A DNA stretch of 64,000 nt. Source: Theocolax elegans (Eukaryota > Arthropoda > Insecta > Hymenoptera > Cerocephalidae). Positions 22,548 through 34,191 of this stretch are shown here, piece after piece. The stretch is taken from contig CM047429.1 in the NCBI GenBank assembly GCA_026168455.1, positions 10,394,643-10,458,642 on the forward strand. The letters run 5' to 3'. A program made the translations under genes and the position numbers. Within the stretch, counting starts at the first letter, position 1, and every line of letters begins with the position of its first letter. The notes beneath the pieces were generated by a model. That model saw only the letters and a list, made by a program, of their open reading frames with translations, ran no database searches and was not told where the DNA came from.

Positions 22548-23031
22548 CATACATACTGGTATAATATCATTTAAAAAAAAAGCTCAGAAGTAACTTTTAA
22601 GTGCGTGTTTAGATTGACTTTCTAACCAAAAGTAATACATTATTTAGCCTTTATACAACATGCATATATGATTTAAATCGATTAATAATGCACTTTAAAC
22701 TATTTTATCAAGAAACACCTATATGTAAGTCGATAAATATTGATTTAAAACGATTTTTATACCGTTTAATAATAGGGACAGGAACAAATTCATACGTTTG
22801 TTGTATGAAACAGCTAATATTTTAATATATTAAAATTGCAAATTCAGTCTGTAATCGAAATGTACGATATAAAAACTATCCCCTAATGTTTAAACGATCA
22901 TATATAATCATCTTATTAATGAATTAGAGTTAGAAAACTTTGTGCCACAATGCCGACTTTTTCCGTCATTATGTTATTCGATATATGCAGTTTTGCCGAG
23001 GTTCATTCAAATTTATTAATTTATTTTTTGG
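22548..23031. other. AT-rich spacer, nothing recognised
   Basis: It lies between the satellite end and the second flanking direct repeat. No frame, RNA gene or repeat structure was seen. Confidence 0.6.
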
Positions 23032-23220
23032 CACTATGACAAACAATTACTGACTAAAAAAATTTACTTTCGGAACGTAATTGTTTAATTATTTTTAATA
23101 TTATAAGACGGACGCGTCCGCATCTTTCCGTACGTACGTATGTGTCCATTTTTTTCCACTTAATTTTATGAGATCTTATATACCATTAATTATTACAATG
23201 GCACGAAGAATGTAACAGTT
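23032..23220 (+). repeat. Flanking direct repeat, copy 2
   Basis: Same order of blocks as 17308-17500, with a GACGCGTC core in place of GACATGTC and compensating changes that keep that core palindromic. Confidence 0.75.
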
Positions 23221-23399
23221 AATAGACCAAATTATTTAATAAAATTTTTCTAATCATTAATATACATATTCTTTACTTTTAATTCGTATTACTTTCTCTG
23301 TGTTACGAGATACATTTTTTTCGAGGTATTTATTAATATTGACTTTTACCTTAGTAAAATAAAATTTGTAAGAATTTATGTAATATTAAACCGATGAGA

Positions 23400-23900
23400 A
23401 ATTTTGCAAATTGTGCTTCTTGTAGAGGATCTATTGTTGGTTTTAAGTTATCGAGGGATATATTCACATCCTTTATAACATTTTCTTCTATATGTAATTT
23501 GGTAGTATTTATTCAGTTTTTTATTATGAGATATTTGGGCTACAGCACTACTTTATATAAAATGCAATATCTAGTTTTGGTTATCCTGGGATTTGTAAGC
23601 ATGAAATTTAAATATTTTTTCTATAGGTAAATTGGCAGTAATATACAAGTATGTATCATAAAGTGTTTAGGCAGCAACAGAATTTTTATAAAAGATATGT
23701 TATTAAGTTGGGTAATCGCAGATTATGTAAACATCCTTTATAAACATTTTTTTGTGGGTAATTTGGCAGTAATATACAGTAATATATCATTTTATTTTAC
23801 TGCTTTTATATATTCTGCTTTAGGTAAAGCGCTTTCGTAAACAAGGATATATGCATTATCTCATTTATTTTGGACTGTTTGTGACAATTCATAAAACATC
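23400..23900. repeat. Decayed tandem repeat, period about 130 bp
   Basis: A GTAATTTGGCAGTAATATAC-like motif appears near 23495, 23630 and 23757, with CATCCTTTATAA-like blocks near 23468, 23732 and (weaker) 23890. The 78-codon frame 23394-23630 is probably a by-product. The remainder of 23221-24018 is AT-rich without features. Confidence 0.5.
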
Positions 23901-24018
23901 CCTTTAATAATATTAATAATAAAAGTGATTTAAATTAGAAGCAATCTAATTTATTATATTTTTTTATCATAATATTTTCTAGAGCGTAGATTATCATAAT
24001 ATTATGGTTGTCATAATT

Positions 24019-24400
24019 TGTAATATACTTTCCCGAGAAATAGAAGCAATTAATTAATGCTTACTAATGCTACGCATTAAGTTTGGGATAATGTGTGGGA
24101 AATCGCAGTCTGTTCGCTAATCGGAAAATTTTAATCCGACGCCTTAAGTCATAAAAGTAATAAATATAATTTCTTGCGGCGGGGGATGCCCCAAACCGCG
24201 AATTGTAGAAAAATTATTGTTCTCCATCGTCGTTGTATGTATGTGTGTAGAGTGCGCGCGAATGAAAAATTTTATATTAAATAAATTAATTTGTTCTACA
24301 GTAAAGTAAATATTAAAAATTTTAAATAAATGGTTATAGCAAATTAATTTATAGTGATTTTCTGATATAAGAACCCTATATAAAAATAGAAACATTACAA
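24019..24400 (+). repeat. Gypsy-2 5' LTR
   Basis: It begins TGTAATATACTTTCC and ends AAACATTACAA, and contains a TATA-like CCTATATAAAAATAG close to its 3' end that is shared with the other LTR. It lacks about 40 bp containing a palindrome present in the 3' LTR at 36123-36154. Confidence 0.9.
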
Positions 24401-24401
24401 T

Positions 24402-24418
24402 TGGCGACCAACGAGTGG
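24402..24418 (+). promoter_or_regulatory. Gypsy-2 primer-binding site
   Basis: TGGCGACCAACGAGTGG directly follows the LTR. TGGCGACC is the start used by arginine-tRNA-primed elements of the mdg1/412 group, as I recall; the rest does not match well enough to name the tRNA firmly. Confidence 0.55.
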
Positions 24419-24489
24419 GCAGGAAATCAATTTTGAAAATTATTAAAATACATAATTAAACCATTCGATTATTAATTTTTGTCGTGAAA

Positions 24490-25128
24490 ATGGAGTAAAG
24501 AGGATCGTTGCCCGAGCTGTGGGGAGTTCCTCCTGAATATGGACTTGAATTCGAAGTGGAAAGATTGAATTTAAAAGTGGAAATCTTAGAACTCAAAATC
24601 CGAACAATGAATAGACAAATGGCGAATTTGTTGCAGACTTAACAGTGATCCGAGGAAGGTGAGTTGTCGAGAAGTTTGCTAAGAGAGATATCGTTGCCTA
24701 TTTTAGTTGGTACTAAATTTGAGAACGCGGCAGAGTATTTAATGGATATTGAACAATACTTGATATTAAAAAGTATTCCAAGTTATTTTCAGTCTAAAGT
24801 TATAAATAATTCTTTAAAGGACCGAGCCAAAACATGGTTTAACGCTATTCGATATGGAATTAATAACTTTAATGAATTTAATGAACAATATAGAAGAGAG
24901 TTTCTGTCCGAAGAAGCTCTAGAGCGGGCTAAAGAAATCTGGAGCGCGAAAAAATATGTGGATGGGAGCTTTTTGAATTATTTTTATACACGTTATGGCG
25001 AGGCTTGTAGATTCGATCCTCTTTTGTCAACTTATAAAATTAATAAAACTGTAATTTCGCAATTGCCTAAAAATATTCAAATTGCATTAGCAGGAATCGA
25101 TTTATCTAATACTCAGTGTGTCGTTTAG
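24490..25128 (+). pseudogene. Gypsy-2 gag
   Basis: The ATG at 24490 is followed after one codon by TAA. The same frame then shows a heptad-like leucine stretch (LNLKVEILELKIRTM) and two more stops before the open part at 24664, which has a capsid-type domain: FENAAEYLMDIEQYL, KDRAKTWFNAIRYG, FNEQYRREF. No zinc knuckle was found; 25129-25373 is so full of stops that a nucleocapsid part may have decayed there. Confidence 0.75.
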
Positions 25129-25373
25129 GCTCTCACGCGGATAGATGAGACGTGATATAGATTTCCGGAAGATTTTTCAGACAGTGGTCGAAATCATTGC
25201 ACGAACGATGGATATCGTGAGTTGAGGCAAAACGCGTAATCATCAAAGATTTGATAATGGTGATCGCGAAAACCACAGTTATAATAGATATAATAAACAG
25301 GAAACATCACAAGATTTAGTGAAATTTGAATTAAAATAATGGTTCAAAAACAAATTATTATGATAAAAAATTA

Positions 25374-27978
25374 ATGCGCGAACAAAACGAAAGCGGTGCA
25401 AAAAATAAAGAGAATTTCGATTCGAGGCGTCAATACGTGTCTGCAATAGATATACAGCGTCGTGAAAATGATTCGCGAAAAGAGATATCGGCTAATATAG
25501 AACTAAGCGAAAATTTAGATTTAATAACAACAGTAGACGACATACACGAAAATCAAAATTTATCGGGAAACGGGAAAACAACTCGTTAATAGAAGGTCCG
25601 ATCACGAGTTGGATTCTAAGAAATGACATGCTGGACCTCGTTTTTGATGTTGATAATGATGGTAATAATTTAATGAGTTCAAAGAAAATAGATTCGAAAT
25701 GCTCGCAAGTAACTGCCGAAATAAGCGAAATGTTGGTAAATGTGCTTATAGATACGAGTAGTAATGCTACTTGTATATCCGAAACGATATACGAGCTCAT
25801 TAAAGACAAACCAGACATAACAACATTACATGCAACTAATTTATATATAGCAGGCGCTTTTGGAAAAGGACGAATGAAAATTAAAAAACAGATTTTTGCA
25901 AATTTATCAACAGAGAAAAATTTAATTCGAAGCGTGTTCTTAGTTGTTTCTAAATTAAGTCACGATGCAATTATCGGATCGGATTGGTTAACAGAAAATA
26001 AGTCAATAATAGATTTTAAAAATAGAGAATTTACAGTAAAAAATGTAAAAATTTGTGCCCCGCACATAAATTTTATGTCGGATGATTTGATGAAACGCAA
26101 ATCATTAAATGTAATAGAGTCGTCGTTAGATTGCGAACCGGATGGTTATCGACCGACTCAAGAAATTACCAAAATCGATAATTTTCTTGAGGCGGGGGAT
26201 AGCGAGCGCTATGTCATCCAGGATTTGCACGATTTCGAGCGGCAATTAACAGAATGTTTGTATAAAATTGTTATACTTAGCGTGAGTGAAAAAGCACGTT
26301 TGGAAAAATTAATTCGAGAATACAAAGACATTTTTTCAAATAAACCTGGTATTTTAAAACATTATGAACATAAATTTAGTCTGTTAAACCAGCATCCAAA
26401 TATTCGTTTTACCTATCCGATACCAATAGCGTATCGTGATTTAGTGGCAGAGGAAATAAAGCGAATATTAAAAAACGGTATTATTGAGCGCGCGAGTAGT
26501 CCATTTTGCAGTCCGATTCGGGTAGTTAAAAAAAAGGATGATTCGATACGATTATGTTTAGATGCCCGGCATCTGAATAAGTATTTGGAATGTGATCGCG
26601 AAGCACCGCCCGTAATCGAACAAATAATGCAAGAAAATGACGGAATAAAAATATTCACCGGTATTGATTTTATAATCAAATAAAAATATATCCAGAACAT
26701 CGTAAATACACCGCGTTTATGATTGTTGGACACGTGTATCAGTATTGTCGAATACCATTTGGGGTAAAAACGTCGGGTTCCGTATTCATACGAGAATTAA
26801 ATAAATTATTTTGCAATAAAGTCTATAATAAATTTCTAACTTTATATGTAGACGATGCACTAATAAAATCATAGAATTTTGAAGAACATCTACATCACTT
26901 ACGCATAGTTTGGCAAAAAATACGTGAATCAGGCCTAAAATTAAAGTTAAGGAAAACAGTCTTTTGTCGGCAAGAAATTGCATTTCTGGCATTTATTTTA
27001 TCTACTAAAGGTGTGCGACCTGATCCTGAACGCGTTCGCGCAATATGCATTTTACCTGAACCTCAAACTAGAAAGGAACTGCAAAAATTCATCGGAATAT
27101 GCACCTATTATAGAAGATTTTATAGAAAATACGCAACATGTTTAGAGCCGTTTCGTCCGCTACTACGTACAAAAAATAAATATAAATGGAGTACACAACA
27201 TTCGGAAGCATTTAATAAATTAAAAAACAAATTATCGAAACACATATTACTGAATCATTATAAGCGCGAGAAAGATTTTTGTTTACAAACAGACGCGAGT
27301 AAATCGGAGATTAGCGCAATATTATTTCAATGGGATGACGACGGTACTCAAGTAATTATTTTGTTAATATCGCGGTGTCTAACGGCATATGAAAAAAATT
27401 ATACGACTACCGAAATCGAATTATTGGCGATTGTTTATGCCGTTATAAAATTGAGAGCATATTTGTTAAGAAATAAGTTTAAAATCTACACGGATCACCA
27501 AGCTTTGTCTTTTTTATGAAAAACTAGCTACTATTCGCCGCGGTTGAAGCGATGGTATCTTGTTTTGCAAAATTATAACTATAAGATTATATATTGTAAA
27601 GGAAAGGATAACGTAATAGCCGATTATTTTAGTCGTGCGACTACACAAAATTATATTGATTCCGAGAATAGGATTATTAATTATAACGTAAAGTCTGAAC
27701 CGTTGTTTGAACTTGTTGCCGCGATTAAGACGTATAATTTATGGATTTCGGAGTTGAAAAATATTCCTGAATTGCAAAAACAAGATTCGAGTTGTCAACT
27801 AATTGCTAATCTAATAAAAAATAACAAAAGCAGTAATTTTCAGTTTTTTGAAGATATAATATTTTATAAAAGCAATATAGAAAATAAGTGGCGTATAGTA
27901 ATACCTTTACAAAAAAGAAAAAAATTAATTGTTGTAATACATGAGCGTTTCGGTCACGTAGGTATTTTTAAGACACAT
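25374..27978 (+). pseudogene. Gypsy-2 protease, reverse transcriptase and RNase H
   Basis: A lysine-rich linker (25374-25589) leads to the protease in 25628-26683: VLIDTSSNATCIS (D-T-S-S instead of D-[ST]-G-A) and HDAIIGSDWL. RT follows with SSPFCSPIRVVKKKDDSIRLCLDARHLN and the first catalytic Asp in FTGIDF. A small deletion then shifts the frame. NQIKIYPEHR, RIPFGVKTSG and YVDDAL continue near 26680-26860, with a TAG near 26873. RNase H is at 27013-27519: QTDASKSEISA, ELLAIVYAV and IYTDHQAL. A TGA at 27517 precedes the connector to integrase (27544 onward). Confidence 0.9.
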
Positions 27979-27993
27979 TGTCTAGTTAATCAA
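27979..27993 (+). repeat. Target duplication of the non-LTR element, 5' copy
   Basis: TGTCTAGTTAATCAA is repeated exactly at 34177-34191. The duplication size fits target-primed reverse transcription with a staggered cut. Confidence 0.95.
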
Positions 27994-29904
27994 CTTGGCG
28001 GAATCCTGTTCTCAGATTTCCTGAGTTGGGAGAGGGTGAGTAACTCAGCCCCCAGTTCCGAGAGTTCGAATTTTACCTCCTGCGATAGTGGAGGAAGAGG
28101 ATTGCCACTAGTGCGCCTCGAAGTTGTGTTGTTTCGCTGAGCCTGTGTTGGCGATCAACTGTCCAACATGCAGTGTTTGATATACTATACGCTTGGTTAT
28201 TGTTCATATGCCGTTGGCGACTATACTATTCATCAGAGCGACCGCGGTCATGGAAGACCTTACCCCAGACCGCAACTGCCGAGATGTCTCACAGAGGTGT
28301 GTTATCGAATGACGGGAAGCCTTCCAGGCTTTTAAATGTATTTCTCCCGACGTTTCCTTACGTAGGTTCGATGCACCATAACTCGCACGAGAAGGCATTA
28401 AGAGCGTCAAGCTCCGAGCCTGATCATGCCGACTACACTATTGTCGAAAGTGAGTGTAGTCGAAAACCCATTTGGCCGGACTCTCTTTGTATTGTTCCGG
28501 CTAGGTGTATACCGGGGTGGGAACAGCCTAAAAATGCCTTCGAAAATCATTGTGGAGTTCAACGTACCTTAAGGACTCAACTCAGTCTCTGGCAAGCCAA
28601 AGCAGGAGATCAACTGAGGGGAAATTCCTTAGGAATACGTTCCACACGCCTCGAAAGGGCGAAACCAGCATTGTGCAGAAAGTTGTTTCTTGAAAATGGT
28701 CCAGGTAACTCGGGTTTACTCGGGTAGATAATAAATTTCCGCCTATCGCCTAGCAAACGATGGGTCCACCACTGTGGGTAAAGGGCCTCGGCCGGAGTCA
28801 TAGCAGCTCCCAAAAGCAAGGAACCTCCGAAGCACAATGTAGGGTTGAACAACCAAGTACAGGTCGATTTCTTTAAGCAAGGGTTAGTAGGTTCGCCGAA
28901 GGCCCTCGAGAAGAAGCTAGCCTTTCAATCACTCAGTTAAGAGTTGGGCTCCCTTATGGCAGCCTCCAAACTATCCAAGCTAAGAACTCATGTCTTCGGA
29001 CATGAGCTCATTACCCGCCCGTAAGGGTGGGTTTTTCCATTTAAGGAGATTTTTCGAAGGTAGCATAAAAGGATAGCGAGGAGACAGACCAAGAAGTAAG
29101 GGTAACTCAAACTGAACCAGTTTAGCACTTGGAAATTTCGAAAGCATGGAAGTCGATGGGTACTAAGTGGACCCTGTGGAGATTCTCGAACGACAACTAA
29201 GGAGAATCTCTATTCCATTCCAGTGCGATCCAAAGCCTGAGCAGTTTGCCAAGGCGAGTCTTACCAATAGAGTACCACATAGAGAAACACCCGATTATGA
29301 CGCTAAAGGCAGGCAACCATACCTAGCCTGAATCTTGTACATAAAAGAACTGCCAAATGCAGATAAACTCGAGATGCAATTGATCCTGTAAATAATAGAT
29401 ATCCGGGGAGCGGCAATCAGCCGTAACCCGGTTGCGATAATGAGATTGGCCTAATGCCATGTAAATATAAAGATTTCTATGGAGAGTATTCTATAAAGAT
29501 AAAGATTATACGATGGAAAATGAATCAAGATGATTATCCATCAGTGCACTATTTGAACCCTTTGGAAGATCTAATCAAACTCAAAAATAATAATATCCAT
29601 TGGGTAATGAAAAGAAATGCACGAAACCAGATTATAGATTCCGTCTCAGAAAGACGAGTAGTTGTAAGTGTAGAGATAGTTATTAAAAGTAAGATAATAT
29701 ATAAGGCTGTAAATATTGTAAAAATTAGGAAACGATAGGTTTAGTGTTAAGAAGAATCTCTCCGCCGTACGGACCCGGCACTCGCGTATTTTCACGCTAT
29801 TTACGATACTTGTGGGGGTATCGAGAAATCTTTTTTAAACGTTTTAATTTAGGAGACAGACAATTGCACTTGAGAAGTTCGCTAACAAGCGCTTAACATC
29901 AAAG
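27994..29904 (+). other. Long leader of the R1-group element
   Basis: This is 1.9 kb of mixed composition before the 1168-codon frame. It contains a 184-codon frame (28173-28727) without gag-like or zinc-knuckle features, and a small AT-rich frame (29454-29738). A short hairpin (CTGAGTT ... AACTCAG) lies near 28022-28056. R1 elements normally carry an ORF1 (gag-like) here; I cannot find one. Confidence 0.7.
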
Positions 29905-32900
29905 ATGCCCTCTTCCAATAAGGAACGGCAGCGTCTTCGAAAGCGAAAGGGTGGATCGACGAAAGGGCCCTCCAAGGCAGCACGCTTGGATACAAACCCT
30001 GTCGATCAAATAAGTTCAGCTAGGAGTCGGACTCGTACGGACGGGCCTCATACAGAGCCAAGCTCTAACAGAGGCCTGAAAGTTAAGATCCTCCAGCTAA
30101 ACATGGCTCGTGCGAGAAACGTCACTGACGAAACTCGCGAACACATGGTCAGAGCAGGAATAGATTTGGCTCTAGTCCAAGAACCTTACTCCTTTAAAGG
30201 ATGTATCTCGGGGATCGGACTAAGCATTGGCACGATAGTAGGGACCAAACCCAGGGAAAAATCCTCGGCTGCTATTTTATATAGCTCTGGTACCCTCACG
30301 TACACACGAATCTCCCAGCTCTGCACCAGCCATTGCGTATGCTCAATGGTGAGCGGTCGCTTTGGCAATTTCTATGTGGTCACTTTATACTGCCAATTCA
30401 GAGATCCCATAGGGATATATCTGACGCAGATTGGACGCATTTTATCCGAGCTTAAAGACCAAAAGGTTCTGATAGCAATGGACGCAAATGCTAAGTCTAC
30501 CTGGTGGGACTCGCCAATGAGAGATGGCAGAGGACAATTACTTGAGGACTTTATTCTCGAGCACAACCTCACGGTAGTGAATCGGCAAGGGCAACAGGCC
30601 ACTTGTGTAAGCGTAAGAGGGGAAACCTTCATTGACGTAACACTCGCGACCAAGAGCCTAAGCCACCTCATAACCGAATGGAAGGTTGAGGACTGGAGTA
30701 CGAGTGATCATAGACCTATTTCCATAACACTGGACTTTGAGAGACAACCGACTCGCCAAGTAAAGATAATGGAACCACGTTTCAATATCCGAAAAGCGGA
30801 CTGGGAAGTCTTCAAAGAGGCTCTAAAAGTCGAAAAGACGCGCCTATCGGACTTGCAGATTAATTTTAAAGAGGACGTTGACATATACGCCAACGAACTC
30901 GAAAAGTCAATCATTAATGCTTGTAAGAAGGCGATCCCCATGAAGAAGCGATTTTCTAAATCTGCTCCATGGTGGAATCCACGGCTGACACACCTCAAAT
31001 GTAGAACCAAAAGACTCGAACGGAAATGGCTCTACCTGAGGAAGAGAAGCGGGACGTCTGAGACAAGATCGCAAAGACTCCAGAACAAAACGCTCGAACA
31101 TGTAAGAAAAGCTAAAAGAGAATACAAGTCTGAAACAAGTAAGTCCAGAAAGAGGAGCTGGAGGAGCTACATTACACTCGAAGGCAACAAAGACGTATGG
31201 AGTCTTCCGTACCGAGTTGTATCGGGTAAGATGAGCACCACCAAAGCTCTCAACACTGTGATAGGAGTAAACGGATCGACAACTACCTGGAAGGAAACGT
31301 GCGAATCTCTGCTTCAACAGTTAGTACCAGACGATGACAAATCAGGAGAGACAGAAGCTCACCATGAGATCCGACAGGCCTGCCTGGAGGAATATATCTC
31401 GAGTGAGGCACCTCCATTTACCCGGCTTGAAATAGTTCAAGCAATTCGAACCAACAAAAGCGGGAAGAGTCCAGGTACTGACAGGATTGAAGCGGAGGTA
31501 CTTAAAAATGCAATTCCATTGCTTGACGAAATTGACAAATTATACAATGCTTGTCTCGAGTATGGTGTCTTCCCAAAGAGATGGAAAGAGGGAATGCTTA
31601 TAACGTTGCTCAAAGCTCCTGACAAAGATGAGCAGGTTGTTAAGTCATATAGGCCCATATGCTTGCTAAGCATAATGGGTAAAACGTTGGAAAGGCTCAT
31701 TATAGAGCGACTAAAACAACCTGTGAACTCGGAGTCGGGACAAACATCAGAGCGCACACACATTAGTACGTCGACTGACCAGTACGGTTTTACACCAGGA
31801 AAGTCGACGGAAGATGCGATTATAAGGCTGACGCAAATAGTAGAGGAAAGCCAGTGCAACTACGTTTTAGCGTTCCCACTCGATATCTCTGGGGCATTTG
31901 ACAATCTGTGGTGGCCTAGTCTTTTGAAACAGCTTAAAGACAGACAATGCCCCACAAACGTCTATAACCTTATACAAAGTTACTTCCAAGATCGAACGGT
32001 GTGCATGAAAGTTACGTACGATGAAGCACGAAAGGAAGTAACTAAAGGTTGCCCACAGGGATCTATTTTCGGTCCACTTGGATGGAATTTAGACTATGAC
32101 ACCCTACTCAAAGAGTTTCACGACGCTGGCTTTAATTCGATAGCATATGCCGACGACATTATAACAATCGTCGAAGGCAAGAGCCGGCGTCACCTTGAAA
32201 CAGAGGCGAAGCGTATGATGAACATTGTCGAGAACTGGTGCAAATTACACAAACTGGAAGTATCAATTCCCAAATCGGGAATGATATTGTTGAAAGGCAA
32301 ACTTGACTCAAACAGGCCTCCTAAAGTCAAATTGGGAGGTCAAGACATTCGTATGCTTAAAGAAATGAAGTACCTGGGCGTCACGTTCGAACCTAGATTT
32401 GGAGTCATTCAGCACGTTAAAAACGTGCAGAAAAAGTGGTTTGACCTTCTCGGTCGACTACATCTCCTCTCTGGCGCGAATTGGGGGATGAAAGAAAGAT
32501 CCCTCAGTCTGATATATAAGTGCCTCTTCATCCCAATTGTCGCCTACGGTGCGGCAGGATGGTGGAACAGGGCTAATAGTCACAGCAGGAGAATCCTTGC
32601 TACCTTGCAAAGGAGGACCCTAGTCTGGATTTCGAAAGCGTATAGCACTGTCTCCCACGAGGCACTTCAGGTGATCTCTGCCTCACCTCCCATCGACTTA
32701 ATGTTAGATGAGAGGGTGGCTCATTACCATATCAGACGTAGCGAAGTTGTCCAACCGTCAGACGAACCAATCGAACGGAGCCGTAGTGGAGACCCGAAAG
32801 ATCCGACTGCCATTGAGAAAGATAAAATTCGAAAGCAAATCATGGAGCAATGGCAGAGAAGATGGAATACCACGGGCAAAGGTTCAGAGACACACAAGTT

Positions 32901-33411
32901 CTTCAGCAGTGTTGATGACAGGATGCGAAAGGGGTGGCTAAAGCCTAACCACTACACATCGCAGTTCTTAACGGGACACGGATCTTTTAAGTCTTACCTG
33001 AACCGATTCGGGTTGAGCGAAGATTCGAGATGTGAATGTGGAGAGGAACAAACTTCTAGTCACATACTCTTCGACTGTCCCTGTGTAGCTGAGATTCGGA
33101 AACCTCTGGTTAACTTGGTCCGGCAACATGGTCACACGTGGCCATGCGAACCGAGTTTACTGGTGAGTAACCGGGATTTGTACCTGGCATTCAGTAAGTT
33201 TGCTAAAAGGTACATAGAACCCTCCAAGCTGGAACTTGAGGACAACCCCAGAGACAGACCCCAGACTCCAAAGACGCCTAACCCGTGTGATAGTCAAAGA
33301 GCGGATGTTTCGAGGAAACGGCCACTCCCCTGGCAATCATGCATGAAGCACTGTACTGTGAAGCTGGTCAGACTGTCTCATCAAACTCTCCAGTCCGTAC
33401 AAAGTGCTTAA
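29905..33411 (+). CDS. Endonuclease/reverse transcriptase of the R1-group element
   Basis: This is an uninterrupted 1168-residue protein. Residues 1-60 form a basic, Ser-rich leader (RQRLRKRKGG). Residues about 61-280 are an apurinic-type endonuclease with LQLNMARA (Asn), LVQEPY (Glu), AMDANAKSTWWDS and SDHRPI (His), all expected catalytic positions. RT spans about 500-800: SGKSPGTDRIEAEVL, YRPICLLS, YGFTPGKSTEDAI, the first Asp in FPLDISGAFD, GCPQGSIFGP and IAYADDI at about 746-752. Near residue 1043 a cysteine-rich motif CECG ... HILFDCPC resembles the C-terminal zinc motif of R1 proteins. Function: nick genomic DNA and reverse-transcribe the element RNA at the nick. It looks competent, but an absent ORF1 could limit autonomy. 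Confidence 0.93.
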   Translation: MPSSNKERQRLRKRKGGSTKGPSKAARLDTNPVDQISSARSRTRTDGPHTEPSSNRGLKVKILQLNMARARNVTDETREHMVRAGIDLALVQEPYSFKGCISGIGLSIGTIVGTKPREKSSAAILYSSGTLTYTRISQLCTSHCVCSMVSGRFGNFYVVTLYCQFRDPIGIYLTQIGRILSELKDQKVLIAMDANAKSTWWDSPMRDGRGQLLEDFILEHNLTVVNRQGQQATCVSVRGETFIDVTLATKSLSHLITEWKVEDWSTSDHRPISITLDFERQPTRQVKIMEPRFNIRKADWEVFKEALKVEKTRLSDLQINFKEDVDIYANELEKSIINACKKAIPMKKRFSKSAPWWNPRLTHLKCRTKRLERKWLYLRKRSGTSETRSQRLQNKTLEHVRKAKREYKSETSKSRKRSWRSYITLEGNKDVWSLPYRVVSGKMSTTKALNTVIGVNGSTTTWKETCESLLQQLVPDDDKSGETEAHHEIRQACLEEYISSEAPPFTRLEIVQAIRTNKSGKSPGTDRIEAEVLKNAIPLLDEIDKLYNACLEYGVFPKRWKEGMLITLLKAPDKDEQVVKSYRPICLLSIMGKTLERLIIERLKQPVNSESGQTSERTHISTSTDQYGFTPGKSTEDAIIRLTQIVEESQCNYVLAFPLDISGAFDNLWWPSLLKQLKDRQCPTNVYNLIQSYFQDRTVCMKVTYDEARKEVTKGCPQGSIFGPLGWNLDYDTLLKEFHDAGFNSIAYADDIITIVEGKSRRHLETEAKRMMNIVENWCKLHKLEVSIPKSGMILLKGKLDSNRPPKVKLGGQDIRMLKEMKYLGVTFEPRFGVIQHVKNVQKKWFDLLGRLHLLSGANWGMKERSLSLIYKCLFIPIVAYGAAGWWNRANSHSRRILATLQRRTLVWISKAYSTVSHEALQVISASPPIDLMLDERVAHYHIRRSEVVQPSDEPIERSRSGDPKDPTAIEKDKIRKQIMEQWQRRWNTTGKGSETHKFFSSVDDRMRKGWLKPNHYTSQFLTGHGSFKSYLNRFGLSEDSRCECGEEQTSSHILFDCPCVAEIRKPLVNLVRQHGHTWPCEPSLLVSNRDLYLAFSKFAKRYIEPSKLELEDNPRDRPQTPKTPNPCDSQRADVSRKRPLPWQSCMKHCTVKLVRLSHQTLQSVQSA

Positions 33412-34176
33412 GGGCTTCTCTCAACAGGGAACGCCAGTCGAATCCCATCGTGGAAAAGTTGGAACCCTTGATTTGAACGGCCTCGCCTGAACAACGAGAA
33501 CAAAGGGATCCAACGCTTCACGGAATGCAAAGGAATTTCTCCTGTAAATTGCATTCATTCGAACGTTAGGCCACCTACCGCAAAACCTCCCCGGGGATCC
33601 GGGGAGTAATAGGGAGGCATGCTTCGGCATGTCGAAAGTTGGACCAGGATGACTTTACTCTGGTACGCGGGGACTGGGTACGAGCCCCACGTCGACGTAC
33701 CTCTGTGTCGAAAGTGAAACGTTGACGTGTCCCAGGTGGGTTGGACTCTGCGTGGTATGTGGTTGCAAGCAGGCTTGACGGGTAAAGCATGGTTGACCCG
33801 GATGCCGCTTATGTTCGAAAGCGGAAGACGGCGGGGAGCTAAACACCGCCGCATCCCTACCGAGGATTACGACTCTAGGCTAACCGTTAAGTCGAACGGA
33901 AACGGCGGGCCCCAGTAACGAGTTTCGGTACACTTTTTAAGTGGCCTCCGATCGTGGTTAACCGATCCCATAGGTGTCTCTTGACGGCTTTTGTGGCTTA
34001 TAAAGTCTTGGAATGCCGAATCGAATCCGAGGCGCTTGAGATCATTTAGAACAAAACTACTTAATCCCAAGGGGTTACGAAGGTCGAATGAAAGAGAAGC
34101 CAGGGCAATCAAATACTGTCAGCTAGACGGTGCAATGTTGTCCTAAGGAAAGACTCTAAAACAGTCATAGAATACA
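33412..34176 (+). other. 3' untranslated region of the R1-group element
   Basis: This non-coding region is comparatively GC-rich with several short inverted repeats (for example around 33590-33610, CCCCGGGGATCCGGGG). Such 3' regions are usually what the cognate RT recognises; that role is inferred. Confidence 0.6.
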
Positions 34177-34191
34177 TGTCTAGTTAATCAA
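34177..34191 (+). repeat. Target duplication of the non-LTR element, 3' copy
   Basis: Exact second copy of the 15-mer at 27979-27993, followed at once by the resumed Gypsy-2 integrase reading. Confidence 0.95.

Larger units (their letters stand above)
27994..34176 (+). mobile_element. Full-length R1-group non-LTR retrotransposon
   Basis: This 6183-bp insertion in the Gypsy-2 integrase has perfect 15-bp duplications. It comprises a 1.9-kb leader, a single 1168-codon frame and a 0.77-kb 3' region. There is no poly-A tail: the 3' end reads AAAACAGTCATAGAATACA. It is the youngest and least damaged element of the window. The clade is assigned from the endonuclease plus RT arrangement and C-terminal features of R1/TRAS-like proteins; a precise family cannot be named by eye. 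Confidence 0.9.

Noticed and set aside
23394..23630. 78-codon hydrophobic frame as a membrane protein gene
   Set aside because: It lies in AT-rich decayed tandem repeats; the hydrophobicity follows from T-rich codons.
27994..28100. HDV-like self-cleaving ribozyme at the 5' end of the R1-group element
   Set aside because: I could find one short hairpin but not the nested pairing of an HDV-like fold; folding software would be needed.
28173..28727. 184-codon frame as ORF1 of the R1-group element
   Set aside because: No zinc knuckle, no basic nucleic-acid-binding region and no similarity to the gag of R1-a or R1-b.
29761..29904. Host promoter or exon before the 1168-codon frame
   Set aside because: The whole stretch lies within the 15-bp-duplication boundaries of the mobile element.
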